Shown here: piece after piece, positions 57,974-64,000 of the stretch | How the letters are laid out: each line of letters begins with the position of its first letter | Numbering within the stretch: position 1 is the first letter of the stretch | Assembly: GCA_036346355.1 (NCBI GenBank) | Contig: CM070581.1 | Span: forward strand, 43,419,849 to 43,483,848 | From: Rhipidocladum racemiflorum | Taxonomy: Eukaryota; Streptophyta; Magnoliopsida; Poales; Poaceae | Direction of reading: 5' to 3' | Length of the DNA: 64,000 bases | The notes under the pieces: model-generated | The model's database searches: none | Told to the model about the DNA's origin: nothing | What the model saw: the letters and a program-made list of their open reading frames with translations, nothing else | Position numbers and translations under genes: made by a program

Positions 57974-59110
57974 TGAAGGATCGTTATTTTTTATCCATTT
58001 GATTTTGATGATGAGTTTTTGAAAAAGATTTGAAACCAATTTGATATTTCGACAAGATTTATTTTTTGGTTTCTTTATTTGAAAAGATCTGAAATCAGTT
58101 TGATTATTTGAAAAGCTTTTTGATTTTTGCAAAGGTTTTGGTTCGTGTTTTGAAATCGTGTTCTTAGAATATTTAATGCAATGCACTCCTGTGAGTGGTT
58201 GCATGGTTTAATGTGAGTCAAGTCGCGGATTTGTGCTCGGAATCGTTTTGTGGTTTGTTCATGTGCAGGTATTGCTCGAGGGAGAATGTGGTCGATAACG
58301 GGACCGGAACTAGGTTCATGGAGGAACTGAGGTTCGGGACTAGGTTCAGGGGGAACTGAGGTCTTGGTGGTCAAGGATGTCATGCGGGACGTTCGGGCTA
58401 AGAGAATGGTGCACATGAAGAATGGTTAGTCACGTGAGAATGGCAGGAGGTCATTCGCGTGCAAATTGTTAGTCACGTGAGTATGGTAGGGTTGCCATAC
58501 GCGTGCAAGAGTTGTACTCGGCCAGGTTGGGCCAAGAGGAGTTGTGTTGAATACATACTCTTTCTAGGATTAGGAGTGGGACTCCTTCTAGGATTAGGAG
58601 TAGGAATTGTATTCATGACTCCTTGTGTTTTGCTCCTTTAAATAGGAGGGGTTGTCTCCTGTTGAAGGGCATCAAGCTTTGAGCAAGCTTTAGGGTTGTA
58701 CTCTTTTGTTTGGAGTACTTTAGACAAAAGAAAGGAGAAATAAAGATCAAGTTCTTCAAATCTTTCGGCGAGCTACAATTATAGTTAGATCTATTCTTGT
58801 CATCTTCTGTCACAGCAAGCTTACGAGGTTCATAACTTTTGATCTGTAAGTTCGATCGAGCTGATTCTTTTTGGGTTCGATTTGTATTGGAATCTAGTTT
58901 CTTGTGTCCAAATTTCAGATCGTTCTGACAGTTGGATCTCCAGGAATTCGCGTTTTACCGAACCCCTATCATTCTGTTTTTGTCGAATACGAGGCAATTA
59001 TTTGGTTCTGTTTTGGGGTGAACTTTTAGTAGATCAAGAATTTGGTTTTAGCTTCCGCACAATCATTCACCCCCCCTCTGATTGCTATATTCGTGTCTTT
59101 CGATCCTACA
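57974..59110 (+). repeat. 3' LTR of Copia D
   Basis: 1,137 bp, scattered single-base differences from 43960-45096 and no visible indel, indicating a fairly recent insertion. It is followed by GGATC. Confidence 0.93.
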
Positions 59111-59115
59111 GGATC

Positions 59116-61291
59116 AATATGGTCAAAGCATAACTTGCCTTCAAAAAGTACTTGTTCTTGATCTTGAGCTGGCTCCTGGGTCAACTTCACCTTCGAAGCC
59201 CTCGGGTACTTCAACGTCTACTCGTAACGCGTGCAAATAGCAATAAATAAATAAAACTGTACATGGACGTTGCTCAAAAATTCAAGTAAAGTCCATGAAC
59301 AGAAGGAGCGTAATTTTATAAATTTATAGAAATTTGAATCGCCCAAATCGGAGTTAAAATGCAAAAGTTATAATAGTTTAAAGTTTAAATAATCTATTAA
59401 TTAAATATAAATAGAGAAATTTTCATATTCAAAAATTAATTAAAATTCATATTTAAGTAGATTTCAATTTTATAAAAATTTAGAAATTGGAATCGCGCAA
59501 ATCGTAGTTAAAATGCGAAAGTTATAAGCGCTTGAAGTTTGAAAATTCAAATAAAAGAGTAAAACGAATTAATTCATTTATTTTTCTACTGAAAAATCCC
59601 ATTTATGACGTCAGCATGACGTTAGCGTGGAATTTGAATTTCCACCGAATTATTTTTCTATTGAAAAATCAAATTATGACGTCAGCATGACGTCAACGGG
59701 TCCATGGACTTGGTCCATGGCTCGGGTTCGGTTCACCGTGGACTCGATCCACAGGTACATGTCTCACTGACATGTGGGACCCCTCGGATGACATCAGCGC
59801 TGACGTCCCCGTGCTTCGGCTGAGCGGCTCTGACATGCGGGCCCCACCGTGACGTCAGCGGATGACGTCATGGTGCGGTTGGTTGTCTTGCTGACACGCG
59901 GGCCCGCGCTGACGTTGTGCGTGACATCAGCGACGACCACAGCTGACCTGTGTGGACAGTGTCGCTCTGGCTCCCAGCCATGTGGAACGATCTGGGCCGT
60001 TGATTTGAAAATCAACGGTCCAGATTGGATCAACCCTCACGCGTTTGGAACTGATGCGGTCAATCTGGATCGTTCGATCTAGATCTAACAGCTGCTATCG
60101 CACCCGAGCATGGTGCGGTTTACGACTACGTGGCTCGATCTAAGCCGTTGGATCTAGATCCAACAGTTGAAAATGGATCTAATCACCGTAACGTGAATTT
60201 CTCACGGTGACGTGGACGAACGCGGATCGTTGGATATGGATCCAACGGTTTAGATCTAATATGGTTTTCTACGGGTCCAGGATGACGTGGACTCACCGTG
60301 GCTATTCGATCTCGATCGGACGGTGGGTGGAGCTTGTGGTCGGCGATGGCGTTGCGGCGGGGCTAGGTCACTAGGGACGAAGACGACGACATGGGGAATG
60401 GCGTTGCGGGCGTGCTCCGGCGAAGTGGATGGCGCGGTCTGATGCGCCTCGTCCTTGCGGTTCCGGATCTGGGCACGTTCACGGCGGAGGACGACGGACG
60501 CGGCGGGAAACGGCGAAGAATCGTGGCGGAACGCAGTTCCAACTCCGGCGAGCTCCCGCGGGCGAACGGCGGCGGCTTGAGCTCGGAGACTTGGGGCTAC
60601 GGGTGCGCACGGAAGAGGGCTTCACGTTGGTGGCGGCGGCCCATTAAATAGGGGCCTCGGCTTCCGTGAAACTCGCCCGAAACGAGGCCCACTTGGCTAC
60701 GGCGGCGGAGTCCGACGGCGACACGGAGAGGTCACGTGGCTGCATCACAACCGTCCACGTGGCACAATCAACGGCTCAGATCGCACGGGCGCGGATGAGT
60801 TCGGCTCAGATCGCACGTGGGTGATGTGGCGCAATCTCTTCCATTGGATCAAGATCCAACGATCGAGCGGGCTAGGGTTTGGTTGGGTTCGGGTCCGGCT
60901 CAAATGTGTATCGGTCGGACTCGAGTCTGACTCGGACTCGAGTCTGACTCGGACTCGAGTCTGACCCAGGTTCGGTCGCATGAACAGTGAAACCAACTCG
61001 GCATTTTCCAGCGATTTAATATTCAAAATAATTTCTAGAAATTCAAATAATTCAAGAAAAATAGCAAAATAATAAAAAAAAATCTAGAAAAATTTAGGAA
61101 AATACTTTGAGACATTTTGGAATCAAATAAAATATTTCCAACAAAATTTTATTTAAAACTTTTAATTCTTTAATTATTTAGAAAGGGAATACATTCAACT
61201 TAAATCCAAATAAATTTCAGAAAATTCCAAAAATTCACCAAAGTGCGAAATTTCATTTAAATTCATGAAAAGCAAAAATTGGGGTGTTACA
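59116..61291 (-). mobile_element. Solo gypsy LTR D, proximal (right) part with promoter
   Basis: Minus-strand start TGTAACACCCCAATTTTTGC at 61291. It contains many 'gatccaacggttgatct' and 'tgacgtcagc' type short repeats (59600-60300), a GC-rich block (60340-60720), and, on the minus strand, a TATA-like CCTATTTAAT (60645-60654). Open frames in the GC-rich block have no recognised product and probably belong to the leader exon. A 17-bp tandem repeat is at 60915-60965. 61017-61270 is A-rich and featureless. Confidence 0.7.
60915..60965. repeat. Three tandem 17-bp palindromic units
   Basis: TCGGACTCGAGTCTGAC repeated three times; each unit holds the palindrome GACTCGAGTC. It lies upstream of the putative minus-strand promoter of LTR D. 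Confidence 0.9.
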
Positions 61292-61296
61292 TTATA

Positions 61297-62542
61297 TGAT
61301 GGATAGATGTTGAATTGCCATCTCTGATTCTTGCATGTTATAAGATGGATAAATGTTAGATTGTCATGTTTGACTTGGGCAAGCGATATGATGATTATGA
61401 ATGATTAAATAGCTATGCAGTTGTTAACTTGAGTATGTATGCAAGTGTATAGTAGCGGGTGTGGTTTAGGGTGCCATAGTGTTTGAGATTGAGCTAGTCT
61501 AATTATGATTATGATATGATGCCATGATTGATTCTTGCAAGTGACATGATGAAAATGATTTATTCTAAGGCTATGCAATGATTAGTTGAGTTTATGTGCA
61601 AGTTGTTTATTTTATGGCATATTTGCATAAATGGCATGAGAACTGGCCAGATCGGTGAGAAAGTCATAACTAGTCAAGTGAGGTCGGTGAGAAAGTTATG
61701 ACTAGTCCGGAGCGCCATTGAGAAAGACCTACCTCGTGATTCCGTCCACAGTTGTGAATGGAAGCGAGGAGTAGGCACCTTCCACAGGCTGGAAGGGAAA
61801 AAGGGGGTGCACACCGACGGGTGTGCACTCGTCAATACCGGTATGTGATAAACAAAGAGACATGGTGCATTGCGTTGCATTGCATGAATGAGAATGTGAA
61901 TGAGGAAGCATATGAGAATGTGAATGAAAAAGCATATGAGAATGTGAATGAGAGGGTATATGAGATTGTGAACAAGTAAGTCTGCAAGAATTATTTTTCA
62001 TGATTGGTGATCGGTATGACGTATAAATGTGGATTGTTATTGTTTTGTTCCATTGCAATACACTTTGCTGAGTGATGAACTCACGCTTGTTGTTTATGTT
62101 TTTTTTAGGTACCTTGAATCCGGGGTTTGGGAAAGGGAGCTAGAATCACGTCTTCACTTAAGCATCACACAAATAGACAATGTCAAATCCTTTCGATAGT
62201 TATGATGGTTATCTTATGGAAGTAAGTTGGTTTTATTGCTTTGTTGGTTGTCATGACTAAATGCTTAAATCCCCTATCGGTATGCGACATTTAAGTTATG
62301 TTTTGGACTTGAATTGTTGCTAAAATCTGTAGTTGCCATGTTAGAGTTGTCTTCAATTATGATATCCTGTTATGCTTCTATTTTTGTTGTTGAAAAACCA
62401 TGGAAAAACAAAGGATATGTTGCCGAATTTTCATCTAAGTTACTAGCGTAGTTGCTGTAATTTAATGTTAAATATGTGATTTGGTGGTTGCTAGTGTCGT
62501 TTGTGGTGACATTCGCGGCATACTAGGTGTTGGGGTGTTACA
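61297..62542 (+). mobile_element. Gypsy LTR E, right part
   Basis: Resumes intron 2 of LTR E after TTATA. The stem-loop CTTTGCTGAGTGATGAACTC (62063-62082) with CACGCTTG precedes acceptor TTTTTTTTAG|GTAC (62108/62109) by 19 nt. Exon 3 runs to the LTR end TTGGGGTGTTACA (62542). A 24-bp 'gagaatgtgaatgaggaagcatat' tandem repeat (61888-61965, three to four units) lies within intron 2. There is no downstream internal region; the sequence passes straight into Sirevirus F. Confidence 0.82.
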
Positions 62543-64000
62543 GTTCAATTCTAAGTGGTGTTGCCAATGTTTTCATCAAGGGGGAGATTGTGAACTCATG
62601 TGTTGAAAAATTGGCTTAGAATTGAATTTGCAAATGTGTGTGCATGTGGTTCTTTTAGCGTCGGACTGAATTTCACAAAAACAGTAAGTTTCGCATTGGC
62701 GCTGGACCAAATATGGAAAAACAGTAAGTTTCCCATCTGCGTTGGACCGTTTCTCGAGGCTACGCCGGACCAAACTTTTGGTCCGCCGTGAATGATCTTT
62801 TGACGACTGTTTTCGCATCTACGCCGGACCAAAGTTTTGGTCTGTCGTGAACGGCATTTTGAAGCTTCATTTCACATGTACGTCGGACCAAAAGCTTTTT
62901 GGTCCGCCGTAAAAGAAATTTTTGAGATTATATGCACTGCACCAAATTGTTGAAAAACAGTATGCTTCTATGTTACGCCGGACCATGCACGCCGAACCAA
63001 ATTTTTGGTCTGTCGTGAACGCATTTTTGAGCGTTATTTTTGCACGTACACCGGACTAAAAATTTTGGTCCGTTGTGACCTGTTTTTGAACATATTTGCT
63101 TTGAATTGAACCGAGATTTTCGCATGTACGCCAGACCAAATATTTGGTCTGTCGTGAGTTGCGTCGGACTGGAGTTTAGTCCGTTGTGAACGGTTTTTGC
63201 TCGATGTTGATTTTTTGTGATTTTGAAAATTGTTTGGTGATTGATCTCTGGTTATGAAATTTGTTTGAATTTCATAATGCATGTTTTGAAATTATGCAAT
63301 GCTCGTGTGAGTATTTGCATGGACTAATGTTGAGTCAAGTCGCAGACTTTTGCTCAGAATCATTTTGTGGTTTGTTCATGTGCAGGTGTTGCTCGAGGGC
63401 GAACGTGGTCGATGACAGGACCGGAACTAGGTTCATGGAGGAACTGAGGTTCGAGGCTAGATTCAGGGAGGAATCGAGGTCTTGGTGGTCAAGGATGTCA
63501 TGCGGGACGTTCAGGCTAAAGGACGGTGCACATGAAGAATGGTTAGTCACGTGAGTATGGCATGGTGGCCGTACGCGTGCAAGAGTTGTTAGTCATGTGA
63601 GTATGGCTAGGTTGCCATACACGTGCAAGAGCTGTATTAGGCCAGGTTGGGCCAAGTGGAGTTGTGTTGAAAACATACTCCTTTAGGATTAGGAGTGGGA
63701 CTCTTTCTAGGATTTGGAGTAGGAATTGTATTCAGGACTCTATGTGTTTGCTCTGTATAAATAGGGGGATACGCCTCCTGTTTATGCATCAAGTCTTAGG
63801 CAGGTTTAGGGTTGTACTTTTTTGTTTGAAGTACTTTAGACAAAAAGAAATAAAGATCAATTCTTCCAGATCGTTGCGTGCTACAGTAACCACGTTGCTA
63901 TAATGTTTCCTGTTTGGGTTCTTGTTTGCATGCTTGTTCTGGTTCTAGATTGGTTTTTGTTCTTTGATTTGATCCATCAAAATTTTTTCTAGAGTATTGA
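62543..64000 (+). mobile_element. Sirevirus-like Copia F, 3' end, runs off the window
   Basis: 62543-62588 is internal sequence ending in the polypurine tract CATCAAGGGGGAGAT (62573-62587), the same tract as in Copia D. The 3' LTR starts TGTGAACTC at 62589. From about 63260 it matches the Copia D LTR ('gaccggaactaggttcatgg', 'aggccaggttgggccaag'), but its first 650 bp is different and carries hairpin repeats. The TATA box is TATAAATA (63756-63763). The LTR end and duplication are outside the window. The gag/pol remnant at 13060-16748 has the same orientation and lineage and could be its other half. Confidence 0.8.
62762..63190 (+). repeat. Array of short hairpins in the U3 region of Copia F LTR
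   Basis: Seven imperfect palindromes of the form ACGCCGGACCAAA-NN-TTTGGTCCGCCGTGA start at about 62762, 62821, 62880, 62989, 63048, 63128 and 63158; three of the steps are exactly 59 bp. Half-units (GCGTCGGACT, GGCGCTGGACCAAA, GCGTTGGACC) precede them at 62658, 62697 and 62739. Sirevirus LTRs are known for repeated hairpins upstream of the TATA box; their function is not established. Confidence 0.9.

Larger units (their letters stand above)
43960..59110 (+). mobile_element. Copia element D (Sirevirus-like, internally deleted)
   Basis: It has 1,137-bp LTRs at both ends (43960-45096, 57974-59110; about 98% alike by eye), a perfect PBS, gag, a much reduced pol, several polypurine tracts, and the GGATC duplication. 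Gag is of the long cysteine-rich coiled-coil type. Pol keeps only protease and parts of RNase H; integrase and most of RT are gone, so the element is non-autonomous. Chromovirus C is inserted at 48018-56829 (duplication ATGGG). The LTR starts TGAAGGATCG and ends CGATCCTACA or CAATCCTACA. Confidence 0.92.

Noticed and set aside
60391..60651. GC-rich open frames as a host exon
   Set aside because: They lie inside solo LTR D, antisense to its likely leader exon, with no recognisable domain.

Overview
This window is repeat-dense plant chromosome, most likely from a grass. The evidence is a Stowaway MITE, CACTA elements with Ulp1-type protease genes, Tekay-like chromovirus and Sirevirus-type LTR retrotransposons, and GC-rich leader exons. 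I see no intact host gene, tRNA, rRNA or CRISPR array. Almost everything can be assigned to nested transposons. Exact target-site duplications (TSDs) fix nine insertions: CTTGG, AATCT, TA, CATAG, GACAC, AGC, TTATA, GGATC and ATGGG.

Layout. 1-8782: a minus-strand LTR split by a complete chromovirus-derived element (369-8650) whose interior has decayed. 8783-9881: probable LTR remnant with a TATA box. 9887-12231: solo LTR with two heads. 12503-12992: three exons of a Ulp1-like protease from a minus-strand CACTA fragment. 13060-20651: two different Copia elements fused in the reverse transcriptase (RT) region; the first carries a MITE, and the second has a 3' LTR split by a short solo LTR (18448-19475). 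20652-41661: a CACTA element (B) whose transposon gene is split by a 16.8 kb chromovirus (21905-38754). That chromovirus carries another CACTA (A, 34242-37919) in its 3' LTR, and CACTA A holds a piece of a host Miro GTPase gene. 41662-64000: a Russian doll of a Sirevirus end (62543-64000), an LTR (E), a solo LTR (D), a Sirevirus-like Copia (43960-59110), and a minus-strand chromovirus (48018-56829).

Most interesting signal. The long Ty3/gypsy LTRs here carry two spliceosomal-type introns downstream of their promoters: a GT-AG intron, a short middle exon, then a GC-AG intron with donor AG|GCAAG. The solo LTR at 18448-19475 is the same LTR family with both introns removed at exactly those junctions (middle exon 57 bp in both copies). 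It therefore looks like a reverse-transcribed spliced leader. A stem-loop (CTTGCTGAG...CTCAC.CTTG) sits 17-30 nt upstream of the second acceptor in several LTR families, and two large nested insertions (CACTA A and the 18.9 kb D block) lie inside second introns.

Where genes could act together, they do so as transposon cassettes (gag, protease, RT/RNase H, integrase, chromodomain; or CACTA transposon protein plus Ulp1 protease), and every cassette here is broken. All calls come from reading the sequence by eye; percent identities, ages and species were not computed.
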